Assembly (NCBI GenBank): GCA_026417845.1
Contig: JAOACM010000348.1
Location: 1 to 5,057 of the forward strand
Direction of reading: 5' to 3'
Source: Planctomycetota bacterium
Lineage (GTDB): Bacteria > Planctomycetota > SZUA-567 > H5-PLA8 > CALKMO01
DNA length: 5,057 nucleotides
Of this stretch, positions 1 through 5,057 are shown in pieces. Position numbers and translations under genes: made by a program. The stretch's first letter is position 1. The number at the start of each line of letters is the position of its first letter. A model generated the notes under the pieces. The model was not told the DNA's origin, ran no database searches, and saw only the letters and a program-made list of their open reading frames with translations.

Positions 1-87
1 GCGCTATACGTGGTCGATCCCGGCAACCGGCGCATTCTCAGGGCGACGCTGTTCTACGCCGCCGAGGAGACTGTACCGGTGCCGTAG
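1..87 (+). CDS. C-terminal end of a protein with an NHL/beta-propeller-like motif (5' partial)
   Basis: Frame 1 is open from the window edge to a TAG at 85-87 and encodes 28 residues. They begin ALYVVDPGNRRILRATL and end AEETVPVP. The 'YVVDPGNRRIL' stretch resembles the NHL repeat strand (V-x-D-x-x-N-x-R-I) found in extracellular or periplasmic six-bladed propellers, so this may be the last blade of such a protein. That is a motif resemblance seen by eye over very few residues. The gene runs on the plus strand and converges on yidC, whose stop lies 115 bases further on. Codon use is GC-rich like the neighbours. The start, signal peptide and most of the protein lie outside the window, so function cannot be assigned. 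The reading frame could be a chance open stretch, but the protein-like composition and the motif argue against that. Confidence 0.6.
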   Translation, partial: ALYVVDPGNRRILRATLFYAAEETVPVP

Positions 88-122
88 AACTTTCGGCCGC
101 GGGAAGATCCGGGGCATTCAAG

Positions 123-149
123 CATCGGGCCACGATCGCGGCTCCGATG
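123..149. terminator. Weak inverted repeat between convergent genes, possible terminator
   Basis: CATCGG (123-128) is followed by GCC (129-131), and GGC (140-142) with CCGATG (144-149) form the opposite arm. This allows a 9-bp stem with one bulged T at 143 and an 8-base loop. It sits in the 115-base gap between the plus-strand stop at 87 and the yidC stop at 203, where a shared terminator would be expected. No T-tract follows on either strand, so it does not fit a classical intrinsic terminator. Nothing else of note was seen in 88-202. Confidence 0.25.
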
Positions 150-202
150 AGCGGCGGACGGCTCGGATGATCGAGACGACCAATGGGCCGGGCGGGGCCG
201 TC

Positions 203-2248
203 CTATTTCGGCTTGTCTTCTGCTTTCTTCGCAGCCTTTCCGGCGCCACCGCCGTCTCCGGCCGCCGACGCGGTCGCTCCGGCCGGCGCCGCGGACATGG
301 CTGCAGGCACGCCGGCGGCCCCGGCGACGCCCGTCGCGCCCGCGGCGGCCGGCGTATCGGGACAGAACCGCTTCTTTATGTACCAGGTCTCGACAAGGCC
401 GAATATCGAACTGGCCACGAAATACACCACAAGCCCGGAGGGCATCATGTAGAACAGAACCGAAAAGACCACCGGCATGATCTTCATCATCTTGTAGTTC
501 AGCTCCTGATTCGGATCGGTCGGTTTCGGCATCTTGCTCGACTGGTACAGCATCAGGCCGCAGTAAAGGATCGGCAGCAGGTTCAGTTCGCCCGGCCAGA
601 ACGGCAGCATCGCCAGCCTGTCCGGCACAGACAGATCGGCGATATAGAGAAAACCGGCGTGTCGTATCTCGAAGGCCCTGCTGAACGTCCCGTAGAGCGC
701 GAAAAATATCGGCATCTGGACGAGCACCGGCAGGCAGCCCATGGCCGGGTTGGCGCCGTGCTTGTTCATCAGGTCCATTGTTTCCAGATGCATCTTGCGC
801 TGGGATTCGGCATCCTTTTTCCCTTCGTACTTCTGCTTTATCGCCATCAGCAGAGGCTGTATCTGCTGCATCCTGTGCATCGCTATCGTGGATTTCTTCT
901 GGAAGGGGTGGAGGGCGAGCTTGACGGCCAGAGTCAGCAGGACCACCGCAAGCCCGTAGCTGTCTATAGCCGAATGTATGAGGTTGAACAGGCGCAGGAG
1001 CTGGCGCGAAATCCAGTTTATGCTTTCCCAGTGATAGAAATAGGTAATGATGGCATTCAGGTGGAGGTCGGTCATGCCGAGGTGCCCGGCGTCGTAGGAT
1101 GCGAGGATATCGTCCTTGGCCGGGCCCAGATACAGCGCGTACCTGTCCGGATCGCCCGTCTGCCCCGGCGCAACCTCGCCGCTCAAACGTCGCGTGACGG
1201 CCGTCGCCAGATTCGGCAGTCTGAAGCGAGAGTCCCGCGCCGCCATGGAAGCGTCGGGCCTGACGGCTTCGGCGAGCATCTCTATGGCGACGCCCGGGTC
1301 GAATGGGATCAATACGGCGGCGAAAAACCTGTTCCTCGTCGCGGCCCACATGTTGCGCTTCAGACTCAGCCTGCGTTTCGCCGGATCGCCCGCGGCCGCC
1401 GCGGCCGGATCAACGTCCATGTACTCGATCCCGCCGCCTTCCTCCCGCCTGCCGGCCAGGGTGGCTGACACGCCCGGATAAAATTGCTGCGGTTTCTCGT
1501 CCGGCGGCAGATCGGGAAGAATCCCCGCCGCTCCGCGGAGCCTGTAGTCGTACTTCGCCGGTTCCTTCCCGGCGTTCTCCACGCTGATTTCCAGCTCGAC
1601 GTGCCGCCCATCCTCCGGAACCCGGAAACGCTTAGTCAGCCTGACCGTTCCAAGGTCCGTCTGGTATCCGACAATCCACGCCCCATCGGCATCCTTCACG
1701 GGACCCGACGTCCTCTTCCATCGCCGCGAATCGAGGCCTTCGTATTTCGCGCCGTTGACCGTTATGTACGTCAGGGCCATGCTTCGCAGGTCCGGCTGTA
1801 TTTCGCCCAGGATGTCGAGCGGCTCGTTGCTGCCCGGCCTGACCCTGGCATCCAGCAGCGTCGCCCTGGCCAGCGTCGCGCCGCGATTGTCGAACACGAG
1901 TTCCAGCAGCCCGGTACTTACCCGCACCGGCTCCTCGGGATCGGCCTCGGGAGGGAGCGTTCCGGCGCCGCCGACGGACGCGCCGGCTTCGGGGCCGTCC
2001 CTGCGCGCCTCATCGGCCCCGGAGCGTATTTCCGTCATGCCCCTGCCGGACGCGCCGCTGGCATCCCCGCCCCGGCCGGCAACGCCCGGCCCCTGCCCCG
2101 GACCTCCTGCGGGCGTCCCGTTGCCTCCGCGGCTCAGGTACCATGGATATATGAAGGCCTGCCAGACGATAAGGAACGCGATCGCGGCAGCGACGCCGGC
2201 GAATTTCACCCAGTCTACCGGTTCTTTGTTCCTTGAGACTGCCGGCAT
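203..2248 (-). CDS. yidC: Membrane protein insertase YidC (Oxa1/Alb3 family)
   Basis: YidC inserts and folds inner-membrane proteins, alone or with SecYEG. The 681-residue product has the Gram-negative layout. An N-terminal membrane anchor lies at about residues 14-37. A Gly/Pro/Ala-rich linker covers about 41-108, and a large periplasmic P1 domain about 108-385. The conserved 60KD_IMP core runs from about 400 to 628. It includes 'YGLAVVLLTLAVKLALHPF' (431-449), the coiled region 'MHRMQQIQPLLMAIKQKYEG', 'NPAMGCLPVLVQMPIFFALY' (500-519) and 'MPSGLVVYFVASSIFGL' (602-618). The hydrophilic groove residue, Arg in most bacteria, is Lys443 here. After the last helix comes an Ala/Gly-rich tail (about 632-669) ending in the Lys-rich KAAKKAEDKPK. 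The start is the ATG at 2246-2248, preceded by GGAG with good spacing (GGAGAAAACATG). It lies 26 bases after yidD and is the last gene of the operon. At 681 residues it is longer than the roughly 550-600 typical of the family, because of the linker and the tail. Confidence 0.97.
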   Translation of the reverse strand: MPAVSRNKEPVDWVKFAGVAAAIAFLIVWQAFIYPWYLSRGGNGTPAGGPGQGPGVAGRGGDASGASGRGMTEIRSGADEARRDGPEAGASVGGAGTLPPEADPEEPVRVSTGLLELVFDNRGATLARATLLDARVRPGSNEPLDILGEIQPDLRSMALTYITVNGAKYEGLDSRRWKRTSGPVKDADGAWIVGYQTDLGTVRLTKRFRVPEDGRHVELEISVENAGKEPAKYDYRLRGAAGILPDLPPDEKPQQFYPGVSATLAGRREEGGGIEYMDVDPAAAAAGDPAKRRLSLKRNMWAATRNRFFAAVLIPFDPGVAIEMLAEAVRPDASMAARDSRFRLPNLATAVTRRLSGEVAPGQTGDPDRYALYLGPAKDDILASYDAGHLGMTDLHLNAIITYFYHWESINWISRQLLRLFNLIHSAIDSYGLAVVLLTLAVKLALHPFQKKSTIAMHRMQQIQPLLMAIKQKYEGKKDAESQRKMHLETMDLMNKHGANPAMGCLPVLVQMPIFFALYGTFSRAFEIRHAGFLYIADLSVPDRLAMLPFWPGELNLLPILYCGLMLYQSSKMPKPTDPNQELNYKMMKIMPVVFSVLFYMMPSGLVVYFVASSIFGLVETWYIKKRFCPDTPAAAGATGVAGAAGVPAAMSAAPAGATASAAGDGGGAGKAAKKAEDKPK

Positions 2249-2274
2249 GTTTTCTCCATGCGTACGGAACGGAC

Positions 2275-2613
2275 CTACTTGCCGGGAATCGTCCTGAGCG
2301 TGGGCTGCCGGCGCGGCCGGGCGTCATGCCCGGCCGGAGCAGAACCCGGCACCGTCGCGGCCGGACCGGCCGGCTTGGCGTCGCCGTCCTGACCGCCTGA
2401 CGGCACAGGATCGTATCCGCCCTCGCAGAACGGGTTGCACCGCAACACGCGCCACGCGGCCAGAAGCGTCCCGCGCAAGATGCCCTTTTTCAGAATCGCC
2501 TCGCAGGCGTATTCCGAACAGCTTGGCGTGAACCTGCACTGGTTCCCGAGAAAGCGCGACAACGTCTTCTGGTAAAGCCTGACGGGCAATATCCAGAGCC
2601 GTCTGAGCCACAT
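2275..2613 (-). CDS. yidD: Membrane protein insertion efficiency factor YidD
   Basis: YidD is a small membrane-associated protein that assists YidC-dependent insertion. The 112-residue product begins MWLRRLWILPVRLYQK, an amphipathic N-terminal segment. The family signature follows: 'CRFTPSCSEYACEAI' (26-40, Cys26, Cys32, Cys37), then 'LRCNPFCEGGYDPVP' (57-71, Cys59, Cys63). The family core ends there; residues 72-112 are a Gly/Pro/Ala/Arg-rich extension of unknown role. The chosen ATG (2611-2613) is two bases past the rnpA stop. An in-frame GTG at 2617-2619 overlaps that stop as GTGA and would add two residues. It is a real alternative, because the G-rich stretch just upstream is better spaced for it. 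Either start implies translational coupling to rnpA. yidC follows after 26 bases, which fits the shared role. Confidence 0.95.
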   Translation of the reverse strand: MWLRRLWILPVRLYQKTLSRFLGNQCRFTPSCSEYACEAILKKGILRGTLLAAWRVLRCNPFCEGGYDPVPSGGQDGDAKPAGPAATVPGSAPAGHDARPRRQPTLRTIPGK

Positions 2614-2615
2614 GC

Positions 2616-3047
2616 TCACTTTGGCGCGCCCCCCCCTTCGTCGGAAGGTCCGCCCGCGCCGGTCCCGGCCTTCTCCCCAGCCTGCCCGCCGCCGAACAGC
2701 GTTTTGAGCTTCGGCGCCAGCCCGTTGAGCGCGTCGCGGATCTCCGCCACGGAGCGGCATTCTACACCGGGGCGAGGGATGATTACCAGATCCAGTCCGC
2801 GTGGAAGTTCGTGCTGCGCGAGGCGGAACGCCTCGCGGCACATGCGCTTTACCTTGTTGCGCCTGACCGCGTCCCCGAATCGCCTGCCGACCGATATCCC
2901 CATCCGCGTCATCCCCATCCCGTTGGGGATGGCGCAGACCGTCAGCAGCGGCGTCCGGAACGCCCTGCCCCTGGCGAAGACCCTGTCAAAGCGGGAGGAC
3001 TTCCGCAACCTCTGCGCGCGCCTGAACCTGAATCCTGACTCCGCCAT
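2616..3047 (-). CDS. rnpA: Ribonuclease P protein component
   Basis: RnpA is the protein subunit of RNase P and helps the catalytic RNA bind and cleave the 5' leader of pre-tRNA. The 143-residue product has the expected N-terminal basic stretch 'RLRKSSRFDRVFARGRAFRTP' split over residues 13-33 with the conserved F-x-x-V-F core. It also has 'GISVGRRFGDAVRRNKVKR' (50-68), whose RRNKVKRMCREAFR segment is the RNR-type signature helix. The segment LPRGLDLVIIPRPG (81-94) is the last conserved strand. Residues 119-143 are a Gly-rich tail, making the protein slightly longer than the usual 110-130. The ATG at 3045-3047 is chosen because the alignment to the family starts just after it and AGGGG lies 7 bases upstream. 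An in-frame GTG at 3242 would add 65 low-complexity residues and is less likely. The gene heads the rnpA-yidD-yidC operon; rpmH, its usual upstream neighbour, is not there. Confidence 0.95.
   Translation of the reverse strand: MAESGFRFRRAQRLRKSSRFDRVFARGRAFRTPLLTVCAIPNGMGMTRMGISVGRRFGDAVRRNKVKRMCREAFRLAQHELPRGLDLVIIPRPGVECRSVAEIRDALNGLAPKLKTLFGGGQAGEKAGTGAGGPSDEGGGAPK
2629..2636 (-). repeat. G8 homopolymer at the rnpA/yidD junction
   Basis: Eight consecutive C on the plus strand read as G8 in the last codons of rnpA (GAA GGG GGG GGC GCG CCA AAG TGA). The tract ends 11 bases before the stop. It may act as part of a G-rich ribosome-binding region for yidD, since AAGGGGGG lies 9-12 bases from the GTG at 2619. 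It is also a potential slippage site, as the -1 frame is open directly into yidD. It could equally be a simple mutation-prone GC-rich run. Confidence 0.6.
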
Positions 3048-3273
3048 CGGCCATCCCCTGAATCGTCGTAGGGGGGCGGTTTTGCGAAGGCGCCGGGATC
3101 CGACCCGGGATGGAGCGCCACCTCCCAGCGCGCCTTCAGAGAAACTGCCTCCGGACCAGGCGGAGGACGGTACCGGCTTTGGAGCCTGTCCGAAAACCTC
3201 CGGCCGGATCCGGCGGCCCGCTGCGGAAGCCTTGGTCGCCACGGGGATTTTGGGGACAAGCCCTTAATAATAA
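3048..3273 (-). promoter_or_regulatory. Hairpin-rich leader of the rnpA-yidD-yidC operon (rpmH position, no rpmH)
   Basis: This is the gap between the rnpA start and the upstream terminator, and it must hold the operon promoter. I cannot identify convincing -35/-10 boxes. It holds several perfect short inverted repeats. One is CCGGG (3093-3097) with CCCGG (3104-3108), loop 6. Another is CCTCCG (3148-3153) with CGGAGG (3161-3166), loop 7. A 12-bp palindrome GCCGGATCCGGC lies at 3203-3214. In most bacteria rpmH occupies this place. Translating all three minus frames gives no L34-like peptide (no KRT-x-Q-P start, no basic RRRKGR tail). High GC makes short stems common, so their function is uncertain. 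Confidence 0.35.
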
Positions 3274-3302
3274 CGATTCCCCGCGTGTGGAGCGGGGAAT
3301 CG
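3274..3302 (-). terminator. Intrinsic terminator of the lipoprotein gene
   Basis: CGATTCCCCGC (3274-3284) and GCGGGGAATCG (3292-3302) are exact reverse complements, giving an 11-bp stem with a 7-base loop. In the minus direction the stem is followed by TTATTATTAAG, a fair U-rich tract. It lies 73 bases past the stop of the lipoprotein gene. It should end that transcript and insulate the rnpA operon. A CTTTTC run on the other side gives weak bidirectional potential. Confidence 0.85.
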
Positions 3303-3375
3303 CTTTTCAGGAAAAAACCGCGGCACAGTCCCCTGCCGGAACGGCGACCCCGGCGTATCCCGCGGCCCCCTCCGG

Positions 3376-4035
3376 CTAGAGCTGGCTCTTCCGCGCCGGA
3401 TGGCCGTCATCCTCGCAGATGTCTATCGGAAACAGACCGAGCAGGAAGTCGAACAGCTCAACGGGCCGGAAACCGACGTCCGCCGCCACTATCCCGGCGT
3501 GGACCGTAGCCCCGATGCCGAAGAACGAGCGGTCGCCCTTATCCAGGGTGTCCAGTTCCATCTTCTCCGCATGCATCTTCTCGATATTCCCCGCGTAGCA
3601 TTCGCGGTCCGTCTGCGTCCAGGTGAACAGCGACACGCCCACCTCGCGCCTGGTCTCTCTGAACACTCCCCCAGTCCTACCCCTCATGCCGAGCCGCCAC
3701 GAATCCGAATAGCCGCCCCCGGCCTGAGCTATCTTGGTGGCGCGGGCGTGGACAAGGATCCCGGGACCGAAGCCCGCGGAAATATCGAACATGTCCACGA
3801 GATCCTTGCTTCTGTCAATGAAATAGTTCAGGACCGGGTTGCCCCTTCGCGTGCCCTTCGTCTGAGGGGCGGGGCCGTTCTCCGCCAGCATCGCTCTATA
3901 ATCCAGACCCGACGCAGGGACCTCTATATCCTCCTTCCCATCCCCGGCCGCCAAGGATGCCATCCGCGTCGTCCTGGAGCATCCGATGCAGGCTAACGCG
4001 CACACGATCACCGCGGCACTTGCTTTCCTCATCAT
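3376..4035 (-). CDS. Predicted lipoprotein, conserved-looking, function unknown
   Basis: The product is 219 residues. The N-terminus MMRKASAAVIVCALACIGCSRTT has a basic start, a hydrophobic stretch (5-16) and cysteines at 12, 16 and 19. The Cys19 in 'CIGC' is the likeliest lipid-attachment site, although -3 is not the usual Leu, so the lipobox is imperfect; Cys16 is possible. The mature part has a polar linker (20-65) and then a Gly-rich, beta-like region from 'PVLNYFIDRSKDLVDMFD' (68-85) through 'SAGFGPGILVHARATK' to 'GGGYSDSWRLGMRGR'. It ends with 'FDFLLGLFPIDICEDDG' (195-211). I do not recognise a named family; alternating Gly/hydrophobic segments suggest beta-sheet, possibly an outer-membrane-associated protein. 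The start is the ATG at 4033-4035, 8 bases after AAAGGAG; a second ATG follows directly. A TTG at 4068 is in frame but has no comparable ribosome-binding site. The gene stands alone, followed by a strong terminator. Confidence 0.85.
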   Translation of the reverse strand: MMRKASAAVIVCALACIGCSRTTRMASLAAGDGKEDIEVPASGLDYRAMLAENGPAPQTKGTRRGNPVLNYFIDRSKDLVDMFDISAGFGPGILVHARATKIAQAGGGYSDSWRLGMRGRTGGVFRETRREVGVSLFTWTQTDRECYAGNIEKMHAEKMELDTLDKGDRSFFGIGATVHAGIVAADVGFRPVELFDFLLGLFPIDICEDDGHPARKSQL

Positions 4036-4190
4036 CCGGTCGTCTCCTTTACCGCTCCCGGCCTTCAAAAATTCCCCCGCTACCCCGCGCGCCCGGATGC
4101 GCCAAACCGCACCGGAATCCGGCGGGCGTCCCTGCGTCCCAACCGGGATTTCACCCTCCAGTTAAGGCGTATCCAGCGCCCTTATCGTTA
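4036..4190 (-). promoter_or_regulatory. Possible structured 5' leader of the lipoprotein gene
   Basis: Read on the minus strand, this region can fold into consecutive stems. Stem 1 is AAGGGCG (4183-4177) with CGCCTT (4169-4164), one bulged G, loop 7. Stem 2, 4163-4141, pairs AACT with GGTT and GGG with CCC around TGAAAT, with a GGA bulge. A direct duplication GGGACGC A GGGACGC follows (4140-4126). A three-way junction may form at 4090-4128: CGGGCG closing, with CCGG-ATT-CCGG and TGCG-6 nt-CGCA arms. The Shine-Dalgarno AAAGGAG lies just before the start. No known riboswitch consensus was matched, and high GC content alone can generate short stems. Confidence 0.3.
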
Positions 4191-4213
4191 GTCTTTTTTT
4201 GACTTCGCGTCAA
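4185..4213 (-). promoter_or_regulatory. Candidate sigma-70-like promoter for the lipoprotein gene
   Basis: On the minus strand TTGACG (4213-4208) matches the -35 box at five of six positions. It is followed after 17 bases by TAACGA (4190-4185), a poor -10. The spacer holds an A7 run in an otherwise GC-rich region. The spacing and -35 are good and the -10 is weak. The start site would lie about 145 bases before the lipoprotein ATG, which leaves the structured leader on the mRNA. Confidence 0.3.
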
Positions 4214-4530
4214 GATGGAATCTGGAAATCTCGAAGCCCCGGCCAAGACGACATCCCGAAAGCCCGATGTCCGCCGATAGTCTCGAGACTCCGTTACCCC
4301 TGCCCGGATGCATATTCATGACGTCGCTCATCCATCCGGTGGGACCGGAATCCCCAGAAGCAGTCCCATAACCCCCCGTGGGTGCCCTCTCCCCCGACGG
4401 GACGGAAGAAAATTTTGTAATAAAGATCCCCACAGCCGCCCACCGACGGCAACCGGACCAGGCTCGCGATGCAACTTCTTGTAATATGGCACGTTACGAT
4501 ATCAGCGCAACCGGAGCCGCCCTCCGAGGA
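4191..4530. other. Intergenic stretch without a convincing gene
   Basis: Between the NPCBM gene and the lipoprotein promoter region lie about 340 bases with no clear gene. It is locally more AT-rich than the rest, with GAAAATTTTGTAATAAAG near 4408-4425 and TTTTTTT at 4194-4200. A minus-strand open frame of 81 codons (GTG at 4433 to TAA at 4188) exists but lacks a ribosome-binding site, GC-biased third positions and any family motif. A weak stem GCCG/CGGC upstream of the AT-rich run might end the NPCBM transcript; it is not a convincing terminator. No tRNA, SRP RNA or tmRNA signature was seen. Confidence 0.5.
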
Positions 4531-5057
4531 TTATTCCGACAGCTTCGGGTCCAGCCAGATAGCATGCACGTTTCCGTAGGATCCGGGGCAATCCACTATC
4601 AGCTCGAGCCGCTTGACTCCCGATACATCCACTGTCATTTCCTGAACCACGCCGGCCATCTGGATCGGCTTCGACCGCCACAATTCCCTGCCGTCCCCGA
4701 CCACCTTGAATGTAGCGGCCGTGGCTGCCCTGCCGGAGTCGTCGTTCAGCGCAACGGCGCCGGAAAGGAGTCGCCATCTGCCGCCCAAGTCGTACACGAC
4801 CCTCGAAATCCCGTTAGAGTAAGGATGGGCTGACAACGAATAAGACATCGGAATCCCTTTCACGATGATGCTTCGCGGCGCCTTGGCGTCATGCCCGTCG
4901 TAGCCCAGGTCGCCCCGCTTGCCGAGCTTCCCATAGCCGACTTCGGCGGATACTTCAGACAGGTCCACCAGATATACAGACCCGGCGTCGAACCCCTCGA
5001 AGACCGGGGCGATGTTCAGCACCCATGTTTCCTGGCCGCAAAGAACCACGATCGCGT
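4531..5057 (-). CDS. C-terminal part of an NPCBM/NEW2 domain protein (5' partial)
   Basis: The frame is open from the window edge to TAA at 4531-4533, giving 174 visible residues. Roughly the last 140 match the NPCBM/NEW2 fold, a predicted carbohydrate-binding beta-sandwich common in Planctomycetota and in some glycoside hydrolases. It begins with 'VYLVDLSEV' and a GYGKLGKRGDLGYDG loop. It continues 'RSIIVKGIPMSYSLSAHPYS' and 'SRVVYDLGGRWRLLSGAVALNDD', which are the typical G-x-x-x-x-L-x-x-H-x-x-S and the 'Y-x-L-x-G-x-(5)-G-x-x-D' signature. It ends 'KRLELIVDCPGSYGNVHAIWLDPKL', the usual last strands. The residues before it (AIVVLCGQETWVLNIAPVFEG) belong to an upstream segment whose identity cannot be seen. 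A GTG at 5049 is in frame, but the frame stays open to the edge, so the true start is probably outside. The protein is probably exported. It lies on the same strand as the lipoprotein gene, about 500 bases away, so co-transcription is doubtful. Confidence 0.85.
   Translation of the reverse strand, partial: AIVVLCGQETWVLNIAPVFEGFDAGSVYLVDLSEVSAEVGYGKLGKRGDLGYDGHDAKAPRSIIVKGIPMSYSLSAHPYSNGISRVVYDLGGRWRLLSGAVALNDDSGRAATAATFKVVGDGRELWRSKPIQMAGVVQEMTVDVSGVKRLELIVDCPGSYGNVHAIWLDPKLSE

Noticed and set aside
167..1468. Long plus-strand open frames opposite yidC, and the overlapping minus-strand frame 54-1349
   Set aside because: They are frame shadows of the yidC coding sequence: Arg/His/Pro-rich, without domains, and typical of high-GC DNA.
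2616..3242. RnpA starting at the GTG at 3242 with a 65-residue extension
   Set aside because: The extra residues are low-complexity, the ATG at 3047 has a good Shine-Dalgarno and fits the family length, so the extension is probably untranslated leader.
2704..3267. Plus-strand open frame opposite rnpA and its leader
   Set aside because: It is antisense to a confidently identified rnpA and has no recognisable protein features.
3048..3300. Replication origin or DnaA boxes near rnpA
   Set aside because: No TTATCCACA-like box was found on either strand, although the rpmH-rnpA region is near oriC in many bacteria.
3400..3996. Plus-strand open frame opposite the lipoprotein gene
   Set aside because: The minus-strand frame has a signal peptide, lipobox-like cysteine, ribosome-binding site and terminator; the plus frame has none.
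4081..4163. Possible cyclic-di-GMP (GEMM-I) riboswitch, because of GGGACGCA and GGGTAGCGGGG on the minus strand
   Set aside because: The essential GGCAAACC segment and the normal P1/P2 arrangement are missing, and the two matching strings are short and expected in GC-rich DNA.
4199..4213. TTGAC/GTCAA hairpin next to a T7 run as a terminator
   Set aside because: The T-run precedes the stem on the plus strand and reads as A on the minus strand, so it does not follow the stem in either direction. A 5-bp stem is also weak.
4188..4433. 81-codon minus-strand open frame starting at a GTG
   Set aside because: There is no ribosome-binding site, no GC-biased third codon positions and no family motif. 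The HPGRGNG stretch only faintly recalls prepilin ends.

Overview
The window most likely comes from a high-GC bacterium, probably Planctomycetota or a related PVC lineage. This is an inference from three things: an NPCBM/NEW2 carbohydrate-binding domain (4531-5057), an RnpA with a 'LPRGLDLVIIPRP' style C-terminal half, and generally short, GC-rich, Gly/Pro/Ala-rich proteins. No 16S rRNA or other decisive marker is present, so the phylum call is moderate at best.

Layout, left to right. The last 28 codons of a plus-strand gene (1-87), with an NHL/beta-propeller-like strand motif, end convergently with yidC. A compact minus-strand membrane-biogenesis operon follows, transcribed rnpA (2616-3047) -> yidD (2275-2613) -> yidC (203-2248). 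Its genes overlap or sit a few bases apart and look translationally coupled. Upstream of rnpA is a GC-rich, hairpin-rich leader where rpmH (ribosomal protein L34) would normally lie, but no L34 reading frame can be found there. A strong intrinsic terminator (3274-3302) separates this operon from the next minus-strand gene, a predicted lipoprotein of unknown function (3376-4035). That gene has a clear Shine-Dalgarno and a roughly 150-base 5' region with several consecutive potential stems. About 340 bases without a convincing gene follow, then the 3' end of a minus-strand gene whose C-terminal domain is NPCBM (4531-5057, running off the window).

How it fits together. RnpA is the protein subunit of RNase P. 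YidD and YidC cooperate in inserting and folding inner-membrane proteins. The rnpA-yidD-yidC order is the conserved bacterial arrangement, usually headed by rpmH and often followed by jag/khpB and mnmE. Here both ends are changed: rpmH is missing at the head, and the operon stops after yidC against a convergent gene. The lipoprotein and NPCBM protein are both probably envelope or exported proteins, but nothing links them functionally to the yidC operon. I see no mobile element, CRISPR array, tRNA or rRNA, and no clear novel defence or metabolic system. The most unusual signals are the missing rpmH with its structured leader, the G8 tract at the rnpA/yidD junction, the YidC Lys-for-Arg change, and the structured leader of the lipoprotein gene.
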